Of a stretch of 42,748 nt of DNA, positions 1 to 8,581 are shown piece by piece. The stretch is from Ruminococcus sp. (lineage in GTDB: Bacteria > Bacillota > Clostridia > Oscillospirales > Ruminococcaceae): positions 1-42,748 of the forward strand of contig JAFYUM010000024.1 in assembly GCA_017558505.1 (NCBI GenBank), in the 5' to 3' direction. Below the pieces are notes generated by a model. That model was not told where the DNA came from and searched no databases. It saw only the letters and a program-made list of their open reading frames with translations. Position 1 is the first letter of the stretch. The number at the start of each line of letters is the position of its first letter. Position numbers and translations under genes: made by a program.

Positions 1-7
1 GTAATAG

Positions 8-1342
8 TTATTTTCTTCTTTCAATTCCGGATTTTCTGTAAAATTCCGCTTTATCCTTATACATAGCCATTTCTGCTTCGTGAAGAATTTCGCCAACATC
101 TTCACAACTTGACTCTTTCCATGAAAATCCTACAGCAAGCGGAACTTTTTGTTCAGCAATAGTATCTCTGAATTGTTTTTCACGGGACTCAAATTCACCT
201 TTGCTTATACAGGAGCATAGAGCAAGTAATTCATCACCGCCTATACGGAAAACACCGTAATCTTTATAAAAATCATTCAGGAAGCTGCTGCACCGCTTTA
301 TAAGAGCATCGCCTGCAGCGTGTCCCTCATTATCATTAACCCATTTAAGTCTTGTAATATCGCAGTAGACAACACCGATACTCCTGGATTTGTTCATATT
401 TTTGATGTATTTTCTCATGGCATGTCTGTTGCCTATCTTTGTAAGCTGGTCACGGTAGCTCATATCGTGAAGCTCACGAATAAGATTACGCGTCTGAATC
501 TGGGATACTATGAAATATCCTGTAATTTTCAGCATATTTTCGACATATTTTATATCGTTAACAGGCGGATTATCAACACCGTAAAAACCTATAATTTTTC
601 CCTCATGTATCAGAGGAACAACCACAATAGACCTGATATTTTGTATTTTCAAGGTTTCATACTGCTGATAGTTAATCTCTTTTATGGATTCGATATCTTC
701 AATTACAATGGGATTACCTTTCTCAAAAGAGTTATACCAGTTTTCGCAAACTTCAGGTGGAACATTCTGCAGCATATCTTTAGATGGAATAACTCCTTTT
801 GCAACCCACTCATATGTATTATCGTCATGATTAAACTCGTTTTTTTCAAATACATAGGTTCTTTCACCGTCAAGGGTTTTGCCGAGATATTCAAGAATAA
901 TATTAATTGCATCATCCGGATTATGTGCCTGCATTGCAGTACGGATTGCCTCATTAACTGTTGCTTCAATGTTTTCGTACTTTCGTATAGCCTTGTTGTA
1001 TTCCTCCTGCTCGCTTACATCAATTGATATATTAAGTCGGTAAAGCTTGTCATTATACTCAACAATGGTATCCTTTGTAAGAAGATATTTCTTTACTCGG
1101 GGATTATATTCCTTATTCTCAACAAATTTACCTTTTGTAAGTTTGTTATTAATACAATTCTTGCATCGGGTTGAATTATTATGAAGTATTTCATAGCATT
1201 TTTTCCCCTGTAGTTCCTCACGGGAATTAAGTCCATATGTCTTAAGTGTTTTGTCGTTCATATAAATAAGCTCATCCGTCTCAAGATCACATATATAGAC
1301 GAATTCGTTTAATGTGTTGAAAAAATTCCAAACTTTTTTCAC
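8..1342 (-). CDS. PAS-GAF-GGDEF diguanylate cyclase-like signalling protein
   Basis: 444 aa, soluble, predicted to make cyclic di-GMP in response to a sensed signal. The N-terminus (about residues 8-110) looks like a PAS domain with an FVYICD start and a CKNC pair in its middle. Residues about 125-285 look like a GAF domain with a GFYGVDNPP end. The C-terminus is a GGDEF domain: YRDQLTKIGNRH entry, NDNEGHAAGDALI nucleotide pocket and RIGGDEL active loop. The usual F of GGDEF is L here. I see no RxxD inhibitory site five residues before the loop, so product inhibition is probably absent. The start is GTG, placed by a strong AAAGGGGGTG ribosome-binding site; the overlapping ATG runs straight into TGA. 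A consensus promoter lies just upstream. No membrane segment is visible. Family assignment is firm; enzyme activity and ligand are inferred. Confidence 0.88.
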   Translation of the reverse strand: MKKVWNFFNTLNEFVYICDLETDELIYMNDKTLKTYGLNSREELQGKKCYEILHNNSTRCKNCINNKLTKGKFVENKEYNPRVKKYLLTKDTIVEYNDKLYRLNISIDVSEQEEYNKAIRKYENIEATVNEAIRTAMQAHNPDDAINIILEYLGKTLDGERTYVFEKNEFNHDDNTYEWVAKGVIPSKDMLQNVPPEVCENWYNSFEKGNPIVIEDIESIKEINYQQYETLKIQNIRSIVVVPLIHEGKIIGFYGVDNPPVNDIKYVENMLKITGYFIVSQIQTRNLIRELHDMSYRDQLTKIGNRHAMRKYIKNMNKSRSIGVVYCDITRLKWVNDNEGHAAGDALIKRCSSFLNDFYKDYGVFRIGGDELLALCSCISKGEFESREKQFRDTIAEQKVPLAVGFSWKESSCEDVGEILHEAEMAMYKDKAEFYRKSGIERRK

Positions 1343-1373
1343 ATCAACACCCCCTTTATATATTCATATATAA

Positions 1374-1402
1374 ATTATACATTATTTTTGTATGTTTGTC
1401 AA
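1374..1402 (-). promoter_or_regulatory. Consensus promoter of the GGDEF gene
   Basis: On the minus strand TTGACA (1397-1402) and TATAAT (1374-1379) are separated by exactly 17 bp, a perfect housekeeping-sigma promoter about 30 bp before the GTG start. Confidence 0.85.
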
Positions 1403-1684
1403 GGTTTATATAGAAATTTAATAAACCATATTCAATTATCTAATTGGTTATATTAATATTTAAGTTGATTGTCATATTAGATAAAATATAAATCAACCAA
1501 TAATTGCGGTAGTTTAATCAATTATTGCGATTTAGACTGTAGTTTATTTACAAACCTTAAAGAATATAGTATATTTAATATATACTATAATCTGAATTAA
1601 TACAATTTAGCTGAAATAATGAATATAGACAAATAATTTCAGCAATTGTATAATTATAATTATAATTATAAAGGAGGAAAAATT
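1403..1684. other. AT-rich intergenic region with direct and inverted repeats upstream of the esterase gene
   Basis: Very AT-rich gap between the divergent GGDEF and esterase genes. ATTGGTT (1443-1449) pairs with AACCAAT (1495-1501), and GTTGATT (1464-1470) with AATCAAC (1491-1497), giving an imperfect hairpin. ATTGCG occurs at 1503 and again at 1524, 21 bp apart (two helical turns). A perfect 9-bp inverted repeat ATAGTATAT/ATATACTAT occupies 1566-1574 and 1580-1588 and overlaps a TATAAT at 1586-1591 that has no good -35 at 17 bp. These could be regulator sites for the esterase gene. I see no small gene here. Confidence 0.45.
1649..1670 (+). repeat. Tandem TATAAT hexamers next to the esterase ribosome-binding site
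   Basis: Three perfect tandem TATAAT units (1649-1666) plus a partial TATA lie directly before the AAGGAGG ribosome-binding site (1671-1677). Read through in frame they encode only an artificial Tyr-Asn run, so they are not part of the protein. Confidence 0.8.
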
Positions 1685-3571
1685 ATGGTTATCGGAAAAA
1701 AACTCACAAGCATCGGAACAGCTATATCCCTCGCTTTAGCGACTTCCGTGCCAATGCTGTCAGCAAATACCCTCAATATTTCTGCAGCAGAAAACGATTA
1801 CTACTTCAGTGACAATTTCGAATCGGACGAAAATGGCTGGACAGGCAGAGGCGGTGCTGCAGTTGAAAAAAATCAGCTTGCCGCTTATGAGGGTAGAGCA
1901 TCACTTTATTGCAGCGGCAGAACTGCATCGTGGAATGGTGTATCAAAGGAACTTGATTCCACCGTATTCAAGGCAGGTGAAACTTATTGTTTCAGTGTAA
2001 ATGCTATGTATGAAAGGGGTTCTTCTACAGAGGAATTCAAGTTTACCCTGCAATATACAAATTCCGAAGGTACTACCGCTTATGACGGTATTGCTACAGC
2101 CGAAGTTTCAGAAGGACAGTGGGTGCAGCTTATTAATACAGCATACACAATCCCTGAAGGTTCATCAGATCTTATAATATACGTTGAGACTATCGACACA
2201 GAAACAAGCTTCTATATTGACGAAGCAATTGCTGCTCCCGCTGGAACAGACATAGTCGGTGCTAAACCGCTTGTATTTACTCCCGGAGATGTCAACTGTG
2301 ACGGTAACATTGATGTGTACGACATGATTTTTATGCGTAAGGCTGTTACAACAGGTCTTGATAATAAATATTTCACCAAAGCGGCCGATATTGATAAAAG
2401 CGGTGTTTTAGAAGTATCCGACGCAGTTCAGCTTGAACAGTATCTCCTCGGCAAAATCTCTGAATTTACATTCAACGAACCTCCAAAGCCTGATAACAAA
2501 TGGGATGATTATTCCGAAACAGCTTCAGCACAGTGGATTGATTTTTATGAAAGCTCAATTTACAGTATGGGTAACACCTACCGCCTTACAAAGAAGCTTG
2601 AAGATGCGGAAAATGGTAAGAAACTTACAATGGCTTATCTCGGTGGTTCAATAACGGAAGGTAAAAAATATACAACACCTTTCTCAGATTACGTAAAATC
2701 CACTTTTGCTACAGGTGGATTTACCGAAGTCAATGCAGGACTTTCCGGTACATCATCCGTTGTAGGTCTTGTAAGAAGTGAAAGTAATATCGTTGAAAAA
2801 AATCCGGATATTATTTTTATTGAATTTTCAGTAAATGACCACGAGGATATAATGTACAAGAAATGCTTTGAAAGTGTTATCAAGAAATTCCTTGATTTAC
2901 CGAATGAGCCGGCAGTCATCGCTCTTATTAACCGTTCAAAAGGTGGATTCTCCAGTCAGGAACAGATGGTAAAGGTCGGCAAAAATCTGGATATTCCGAT
3001 AATCAGTATGGATAATGCCCTTACAAAGGCATTCAACAGCGGATTTCTCTCCGCAGGTGATTACTTCTCCGATGAATATCACCCTCACGATAAAGGCGGA
3101 CAGCTTATTGCTGATTGTCTTGCATATTACTTCCGCAAGGCTATGAAAACTGAAAACCGCTCTGAATCCTACACAGTACCTTCTACTGCTGCATATGGCA
3201 CAGAATATCAGACCTGTAAGAATGTTGATCCCAAGACACTTACAAACTTTAATGCAGGTTCATGGACAGTAGGCAGCGGCTACGGCGGAAATGCACTCCC
3301 CTATTCTTATACAGTAAATGGCGGAAGTCCTATGACATTCAAGGCAAACGGTAAGGGCTTCATCGTTGTATTTAAGGCTAACAGTTCAGGTATGGGCAGC
3401 ATTGATGTAACTGTCAACGGAAAAACTACAAAAATAAGCGGAAATAAGCAGTATTGCTGGGGTGGTCCTGACGCAGAACTCGGCTACTATCAGGAAACAT
3501 CCGGTGAGCTTGATGTTTCAATTTCAGGTAGCGGAAGCTTTACAATCTGGGGTATCGGACTTATTGAATAA
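1685..3571 (+). CDS. Secreted cellulosomal CBM22-dockerin-SGNH carbohydrate esterase
   Basis: 628 aa from the ATG at 1685, chosen because AAGGAGG sits 7 bp before it and a signal peptide follows; an ATG 39 bp upstream lies in simple repeat. Order: signal peptide (1 to about 36); CBM22-like xylan-binding module (about 39-185, with GWTGRGGA, SGRTASWNG and FYIDE); type I dockerin (about 200-258, two Ca-binding loops, GDVNCDGNIDVYD and ADIDKSGVLEVSD); SGNH/GDSL hydrolase (about 316-485); C-terminal beta-rich domain (about 522-628). Catalytic residues seen: Ser322 in GGSIT, Asn384 in VND, and Asp463/His466 in DEYH. The CBM22 suggests a xylan substrate, so acetylxylan or feruloyl esterase is the best guess, but specificity cannot be read from sequence. 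The dockerin is internal rather than terminal. The gene converges on the GH9 glucanase gene. Confidence 0.88.
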   Translation: MVIGKKLTSIGTAISLALATSVPMLSANTLNISAAENDYYFSDNFESDENGWTGRGGAAVEKNQLAAYEGRASLYCSGRTASWNGVSKELDSTVFKAGETYCFSVNAMYERGSSTEEFKFTLQYTNSEGTTAYDGIATAEVSEGQWVQLINTAYTIPEGSSDLIIYVETIDTETSFYIDEAIAAPAGTDIVGAKPLVFTPGDVNCDGNIDVYDMIFMRKAVTTGLDNKYFTKAADIDKSGVLEVSDAVQLEQYLLGKISEFTFNEPPKPDNKWDDYSETASAQWIDFYESSIYSMGNTYRLTKKLEDAENGKKLTMAYLGGSITEGKKYTTPFSDYVKSTFATGGFTEVNAGLSGTSSVVGLVRSESNIVEKNPDIIFIEFSVNDHEDIMYKKCFESVIKKFLDLPNEPAVIALINRSKGGFSSQEQMVKVGKNLDIPIISMDNALTKAFNSGFLSAGDYFSDEYHPHDKGGQLIADCLAYYFRKAMKTENRSESYTVPSTAAYGTEYQTCKNVDPKTLTNFNAGSWTVGSGYGGNALPYSYTVNGGSPMTFKANGKGFIVVFKANSSGMGSIDVTVNGKTTKISGNKQYCWGGPDAELGYYQETSGELDVSISGSGSFTIWGIGLIE

Positions 3572-3582
3572 GATATAAAAAT

Positions 3583-3717
3583 GACGTTCATTAAGCAAAA
3601 TGTCCATATGGAAGTATTTGTGTAAATTATTGAGGGGGAACTTTCTTCAGAAAGTTTCCCCCTCATTATTTAAACACTACTTCCATATGGGTAGTCTGCT
3701 CACAGAGCGTCCTTTTT
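3583..3717 (+). terminator. Esterase terminator carrying an inserted 107-bp element in its loop
   Basis: Outer arms GACGTTC (3583-3589) and GAGCGTC (3705-3711), with one G-T wobble, are followed by a CTTTTTT tract. The space between is filled by the 107-bp repeat element (copy A), itself a long hairpin. Confidence 0.7.
3594..3700. repeat. MITE-like element, copy A (107 bp)
   Basis: Imperfect terminal inverted repeats of 25 bp (3594-3618 and 3676-3700) match at 20 of 25 positions and share a CCATATGGAAGTA core. The left 40 bp nearly match those of copy B at 42051. The left flank is TA and the right flank CA, one change from a TA target duplication. The centre forms a GC-rich stem around AACTTTC and GAAAGTT. 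No coding capacity. Confidence 0.75.
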
Positions 3718-3719
3718 TA

Positions 3720-3753
3720 TAAAAAAAGGCTGTGCATAGAATTATGCACAGCC
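3720..3753 (-). terminator. Terminator of the GH9 gene
   Basis: A perfect 11-bp stem GGCTGTGCATA/TATGCACAGCC (3728-3738 and 3743-3753) is followed on the minus strand by a run of seven T. It lies about 100 bp beyond the GH9 stop codon. Confidence 0.85.
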
Positions 3754-3857
3754 GCAATACATTACATTACACTTTTCAATTTATTATCAATAATGATAAC
3801 CGAAATAAACTATAACCTGATTATAGAGGTATAGAAGAATAAATCAGGTTTAAAGGA

Positions 3858-6308
3858 TTACTTTGCAAACTCAGTAATAAGCTTTGCATCGTACTTCTGA
3901 ATTGCAAGAGCGTCAGAAGCTGTAATTCCTGCCTCACCGTCAACATCAGCATTAGCTGTGCCCTGCTCAGAAAGTGAATACTTGTCGAAGTTGCCAAGGT
4001 GCTGATAAATAGCAGCAGCATCTGCGATTGATATAACTCCGTCGTTATTTGCATCACCGAGAAGTGTAGGCTCAATTGTAGGAATTACAGGAGGATCTGT
4101 GGGCTCTGTTGTAGGAGGTTCTGTGCCGCCTTCATTTGCATTTTCTGTAAGAGAAATGAGATATGTAAGAGGTGAGTTCCAGTAAATTGTAATCTCATTT
4201 GTAGAATAGCTCTCAGCATTATCAACCCAGCACTTAGCAGGAGGTGCGTCAATACAGAATGCAAGTGCAGCGTTATCTTCAAGATTCTGGTTAACACCGC
4301 CAACGAGCATACCCTTCATACACTCGCCAACTGCCATTGAAGGTCTGTGGTGAGGAGCAACTGGAGTTGCTGTACCATAGCCTGTTACAAAGCAAGTACC
4401 AAGTGGGTTTGTTCCGAGGAGGTAGTTGAGCTGACCCTGTGCAGCAGCCATATACTTCTCATCACCTGTGAGATCGTATGCCTGTGCAAGTACAATACCA
4501 TAGTTAGCAATTGTCATATTGCTTCCCCAGTGATAAGAGTCAGTAGCAACACCATATGCCTGCTCAGCAGCAACCTCTGCAAGATCATCAGCCTGTGAAA
4601 TGATAATGCTCTTTGCATTTCCGTATGCAACAGATTCCTTGTCTATACCATCCATTGTAAGGAGTGCAATGTTACCGTAGTCACCTACTGTTGACCAGTC
4701 AAGACCTTTCTTGAGCTTTGATGAAATAGCGTCAGCATCAGCAAGATAGCTCTCCTCACCTGTTGCACGGTACATCTGTGCAGCAGCCCAGTAAAGCTCA
4801 TCCTGAGGATTTCTATCGCCGTACTCACCTGTTACAACGTCAGCAGGGTTTTTATATGTTACTTCGGGATTTGCCTTTGCCCACTCATAAGCCTTCTTAG
4901 CAGCAGCAAGGCACTTGTCAGCAAATGCAGAATCAACATCCTTATAGAACTCATAAGCCATAGCCATTGAAGCTGCAAAGTCTGCTGTTGCAGGAGTTGA
5001 CTTAGGCATTACGATAAGGGGCTTTGTTTCCATTTCAGGCATTACATATCCAGGGAATGTATCACAAGTTACCTTGTGGTAAACGCCACCGTCAGCTGAA
5101 TCCTGCATCTTGAGCATCCACTCAAGCTCATAGCGAACTTCATCAAGTACATCAGGTGTACCGTTTCCGCTTTCAGGAATACCGATGTTATCGCTGTATG
5201 CATTAGGATCTGCCTGGTATGCATAAAGAACGTCAGCAACAGCCTTAGCAGCAGCTACGATATATCTGCCGTAGTCACCTGCATCGTGCCAGCCGCCTGA
5301 TACTTCAATTTTATCGCTTGTGCCGTAGATTGTAGCCTCTGTGTTGTGACAAGCAACGTGACCGAATGCATCGTCTACAACCTCAGTTCCGCATCTCTGG
5401 AGGTAAAGCATTCTTACTGTATCATCAAGAAGTGATGTGTATACATCTTCCTTAATTTCAAAAGCATAGGAATCGTCAAGACCCTCAGCCTTGATTATAT
5501 ACTTACCGGGAGTTGTCAAAGCGGAGAAATCACCGATATAGTTTGTTTCATCAGCGGACGCATTCTCGATAGGGCCTGTCATTTCGCCTGTGAAAACTTC
5601 CTTATCTGTAGCTGCATCAACAACTGAGAAACTGCCGCCCTCAGTTCCTCTGAATACAGCGGTTTTCTTAGCCTCAGGTCTGTAACCTACCTGATTGATA
5701 TTGATAGGACACTCGTAAACTGCTGTATCTTCGTAGTTTACGTTGCTGTCGTCAATAAGTTCAAGGGTTACATTATCAAAATAAAGTGTATGTTCAGGAA
5801 GATCCTCGGGATCCTGTTTTTCAACACCGCAGTTGAAGCAGAGCTTGGACATAATGTCTGTTTCTTCTTCCATTACAAACTCTTTCTCAAAAGTCTGCAT
5901 TTCAGTTGTAACATCACAGCCCATCCATACATATGAACGATAATCACCGCCGTCCATCTGAATCATACCCTCGATGTAACGGTCGACAGTTGACTTAACA
6001 TCAAAGCTGAAACGGTAAACACCGCCCTGATAAAGCTTGATTGTAGGCTGATTAAGCTGTACAGCATAGTTTACCTTACCACGTTCAACAACGGTAAGAG
6101 CAAGCAAACCGTCTTCCTCAGTAAGTGAGTAAGCGCCGCCGCTTTCCTTGTAAACACCCCAGTTCTTTGTGCCTTCGTCCATACCGGGATTTCTGATGAT
6201 ATTGTCAGCAGCAAAAACAGGTGCAGCTGTTACAACGGGCATAGCAGAACCCATGATAACAACAGATGCAAGTGCAGCTAAACAACGCTTGAAATTGCTT
6301 TTCTTCAT
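3858..6308 (-). CDS. Secreted cellulosomal GH9 endoglucanase (CBM-Ig-GH9-dockerin)
   Basis: 816 aa. Order: signal peptide (1 to about 34, ending APVFAAD); CBM4/9-like carbohydrate-binding module (about 34-190); CelD_N-type Ig-like domain (about 200-290, starting at INQVGY); GH9 (alpha/alpha)6 catalytic domain (about 295-722); Pro/Thr linker (about 726-745); type I dockerin (about 747-815). Catalytic features: the DAGD motif at 342-345 holding the aspartate base, HHR at 653-655, and Glu705 in STNEIT as proton donor. The family hydrolyses beta-1,4-glucan, usually cellulose, and the dockerin would plug it into a scaffoldin outside the cell. The second dockerin loop (DVDGEAGITASD) is less canonical than the first. 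A TACAAT near 6390 may be its -10, with no strong -35. It converges on the esterase gene, with which it probably shares plant cell-wall substrates. Confidence 0.95.
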   Translation of the reverse strand: MKKSNFKRCLAALASVVIMGSAMPVVTAAPVFAADNIIRNPGMDEGTKNWGVYKESGGAYSLTEEDGLLALTVVERGKVNYAVQLNQPTIKLYQGGVYRFSFDVKSTVDRYIEGMIQMDGGDYRSYVWMGCDVTTEMQTFEKEFVMEEETDIMSKLCFNCGVEKQDPEDLPEHTLYFDNVTLELIDDSNVNYEDTAVYECPININQVGYRPEAKKTAVFRGTEGGSFSVVDAATDKEVFTGEMTGPIENASADETNYIGDFSALTTPGKYIIKAEGLDDSYAFEIKEDVYTSLLDDTVRMLYLQRCGTEVVDDAFGHVACHNTEATIYGTSDKIEVSGGWHDAGDYGRYIVAAAKAVADVLYAYQADPNAYSDNIGIPESGNGTPDVLDEVRYELEWMLKMQDSADGGVYHKVTCDTFPGYVMPEMETKPLIVMPKSTPATADFAASMAMAYEFYKDVDSAFADKCLAAAKKAYEWAKANPEVTYKNPADVVTGEYGDRNPQDELYWAAAQMYRATGEESYLADADAISSKLKKGLDWSTVGDYGNIALLTMDGIDKESVAYGNAKSIIISQADDLAEVAAEQAYGVATDSYHWGSNMTIANYGIVLAQAYDLTGDEKYMAAAQGQLNYLLGTNPLGTCFVTGYGTATPVAPHHRPSMAVGECMKGMLVGGVNQNLEDNAALAFCIDAPPAKCWVDNAESYSTNEITIYWNSPLTYLISLTENANEGGTEPPTTEPTDPPVIPTIEPTLLGDANNDGVISIADAAAIYQHLGNFDKYSLSEQGTANADVDGEAGITASDALAIQKYDAKLITEFAK

Positions 6309-6469
6309 GATAAATCTTTCCTCTCATTTTTATTTTTCGACTTTAAGATGACAAATCAGTGCAGAAATTTATCGTCTTCAGTATTTTTATTGTACAATAA
6401 TTCTTATTCGCTTGTATATTACTTTCATGACAAAAATGGTAAAATAATGACATTCATTAAAATATTGTT

Positions 6470-6499
6470 AAAAAGCAGCCCACAAGTGAGCTGCTTTTT
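6470..6499 (-). terminator. Terminator of the PAP2/PFK operon
   Basis: Stem AAAAAGCAGC/GCTGCTTTTT immediately after the PAP2 stop codon, with the U-run on the minus strand. The symmetric A and T tracts would work in both directions. Confidence 0.85.
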
Positions 6500-6500
6500 G

Positions 6501-7052
6501 TTATTTTTTATCAATTGATGTTTTTTCATTGAAAATGTATTTTTCTGTTGTTTTTATTGTAAGGCTTGCCACAACCATACCCAGTATAGCTCCGCCAATA
6601 ATATCAGTGGGAAAATGTACATATAAATACAATCGTGAAAAAGCAATCATTATTGCCATACCAAAAGATGGTATTCCAAGACGTTTGTCATAATGAAAGA
6701 GTATGGATGCAGCACAGAAGCTGGAAAGCGTATGACCGGAAGGAAATGAAAAATCCTGTGGATTCGATATGAGTAGATCCTGTACTTCAACAATCCAGCA
6801 AGGCCTTTCCCTCTGGACTGCATTTTTAATAATAAGATTTCCGATAAGTACACCTGCTATTAGTCCGATGAGCATGGTTATGCTGCACTTACGGTATTTC
6901 GCTTTTGTTGAAATGACAAGTGCCACAGCTACCCAGAATATTCCAAGATTACCACAGGCTGTTACCATAGGCATAACAACATCAAAAAAACCGTTTTTAA
7001 CATTATTTCTTATAAAGTCAAGTATTTCAAGCTCAAATTCCTGCAAATTCAA
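6501..7052 (-). CDS. PAP2-family membrane phosphatase
   Basis: 183 aa integral membrane protein with several hydrophobic segments. It carries the full three-part acid-phosphatase signature: K76 to RP at 83-84 (KxxxxxxRP), PSGH at 104-107, and SR at 139-140 with H146 and D150 (SRxxxxxHxxxD). Family members dephosphorylate lipid phosphates; undecaprenyl-diphosphate recycling for wall synthesis is the commonest role in Firmicutes, but phosphatidylglycerol-phosphate is also possible. It starts 25 bp after the PPi-PFK gene and is probably co-transcribed with it, with a terminator directly downstream. Confidence 0.85.
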   Translation of the reverse strand: MNLQEFELEILDFIRNNVKNGFFDVVMPMVTACGNLGIFWVAVALVISTKAKYRKCSITMLIGLIAGVLIGNLIIKNAVQRERPCWIVEVQDLLISNPQDFSFPSGHTLSSFCAASILFHYDKRLGIPSFGMAIMIAFSRLYLYVHFPTDIIGGAILGMVVASLTIKTTEKYIFNEKTSIDKK

Positions 7053-7077
7053 ACCACCCTTTCATTGTCCGGAGCAA

Positions 7078-8292
7078 TTATTTGAGAACTGACTCCTGAA
7101 TTGCGAAATGCTTCGGTATTCCCTGTTCCATAATTATGTTAAGCTCACCCTGGATAAGAGGCAGGAAATAGCCTAATGCACTGTCGCATATATTATTGCC
7201 CGACGGAGTAATATAATCATCGGGAAGAAATTTCTCGTTGTTGGCAATATTTGCCGCTGTTGTTGCTTCTATTACAACTGTATAAGGCATATCGTTTACA
7301 CGGCGGAATACCATAACCTTGCCGGTTTCACCGTTCAATGCACATTTTACACCCTCCGAACCGATAGCTTCTGCCTCATCAATATCGGTTTTTGAACTGA
7401 TATGCGAAGAACATCTCTGCATAACATTCAGCTCAATTGAACGTACCTTGCAGCCGATTTCTTTTCTAACTGATTCTTCAAGATATTTGCCTATTCCTGA
7501 AAGATATTTATGACCGAAATTATCAACAACTCCGGACTGAACTCCCTCGGGTACTTCAATACCCTCTGATACAGCTACAATTACAGCCTTATGCTTTGCC
7601 ATTTCCTGTCGTACATCTCTCATGAAGGCTTCAATAGAAAAACTTCTTTCAGGTACATATATAAGGTGAGGAGCTGATTCTCCAAGAGCATGGAGTACGG
7701 CACTTGATGCTGTAAGCCAACCCGCATGACGTCCCATTACTTCAACTATTGTTACAGAAGGAATACTATAAACAGAACTGTCACGTACTATTTCACGCAT
7801 TGTTGCAGCTACGTATTTTGCAGCAGAACCAAATCCGGGTGTGTGGTCTGTTATACAGAGATCATTATCAATTGTTTTAGGAATACCCATAACCTTGATA
7901 TCAATACCCTCCTGTCGGAAATACTCGGAAAGCTTGTTTACTGTGTCCATGGAGTCATTTCCGCCTATATAAAAGAAAGCTCCTATCTGACGCTGTTGAA
8001 GGGTTTCAAGTATTTTCTTGTAAACACTGTCATCCTCGGTGTAATCAGGAAGCTTATATCTGCATGAACCAAGAACCGTTGAAGGAGTCTGTCTTAGAAG
8101 CTCCATATCATCATTGGTAAGTATAAGTGATTTAAGATCCACAAGGTGATCGTTAATTATGCCCTCAATACCGTTTACAGAACCAAAAATCGCATCAATC
8201 TGCGGTTCTTTCAAGGCTTCCTTGAAAACGCCGACCAGTGAAGCGTTTATGGCACAGGTAGGGCCTCCTGACTGTGCAACTGCAATATTCAT
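7078..8292 (-). CDS. pfp: Pyrophosphate-dependent 6-phosphofructokinase
   Basis: 404 aa cytosolic glycolytic enzyme interconverting fructose 6-phosphate and fructose 1,6-bisphosphate. The N-terminal SGGPTCAINA loop is typical of the family. The motifs that separate donors point to pyrophosphate: GGNDS (110-114) has Asp where ATP enzymes have Gly, and PKTIDND (138-144) has Lys where ATP enzymes have Gly. PPi-PFK is reversible and saves ATP, as is common in fermenting anaerobes. It is first in an operon with PAP2 and has its own consensus promoter. Donor assignment rests on these residues only. Confidence 0.92.
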   Translation of the reverse strand: MNIAVAQSGGPTCAINASLVGVFKEALKEPQIDAIFGSVNGIEGIINDHLVDLKSLILTNDDMELLRQTPSTVLGSCRYKLPDYTEDDSVYKKILETLQQRQIGAFFYIGGNDSMDTVNKLSEYFRQEGIDIKVMGIPKTIDNDLCITDHTPGFGSAAKYVAATMREIVRDSSVYSIPSVTIVEVMGRHAGWLTASSAVLHALGESAPHLIYVPERSFSIEAFMRDVRQEMAKHKAVIVAVSEGIEVPEGVQSGVVDNFGHKYLSGIGKYLEESVRKEIGCKVRSIELNVMQRCSSHISSKTDIDEAEAIGSEGVKCALNGETGKVMVFRRVNDMPYTVVIEATTAANIANNEKFLPDDYITPSGNNICDSALGYFLPLIQGELNIIMEQGIPKHFAIQESVLK

Positions 8293-8348
8293 AACTAATT
8301 ATCCTCCAACATTCGATTATAAAGCAGTAGAAAACTCTGCTACTATTT

Positions 8349-8377
8349 ATTATACTATAAAATCCGTTCCTTGTCAA
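8349..8377 (-). promoter_or_regulatory. Consensus promoter of the PPi-PFK gene
   Basis: Minus strand TTGACA (8372-8377), 17-bp spacer, TATAAT (8349-8354). The leader is about 50 nt and holds an imperfect inverted repeat (AGTAGCAGA versus TCTACTGCT). Confidence 0.88.
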
Positions 8378-8507
8378 TCCGTGACAGAAATCATTTTCTT
8401 ACGCTGCTGAAACAATGGTTAATGGCTTGATTGCGTCATTATAACTTGATTTATAGATCTTATTTTCAGATTAAATAATATTTTTTAAAATTTCCATAAA
8501 TCAGGTA

Positions 8508-8536
8508 TTGACAAAACGAAAAAAATGTTGTAGAAT
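8508..8536 (+). promoter_or_regulatory. Promoter of secA
   Basis: TTGACA (8508-8513), 17-bp spacer, TAGAAT (8531-8536), 45 bp before the secA start, which has an AAAGGCGG ribosome-binding site. Confidence 0.82.
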
Positions 8537-8581
8537 ATATAATATGTATAACTATACTTAAAAAAGGCGGTAAACTGACAA

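Noticed and set aside
320..1027. 235-codon plus-strand frame
   Set aside because: Antisense to the GGDEF gene, with Phe/Ile/Asn-rich random composition.
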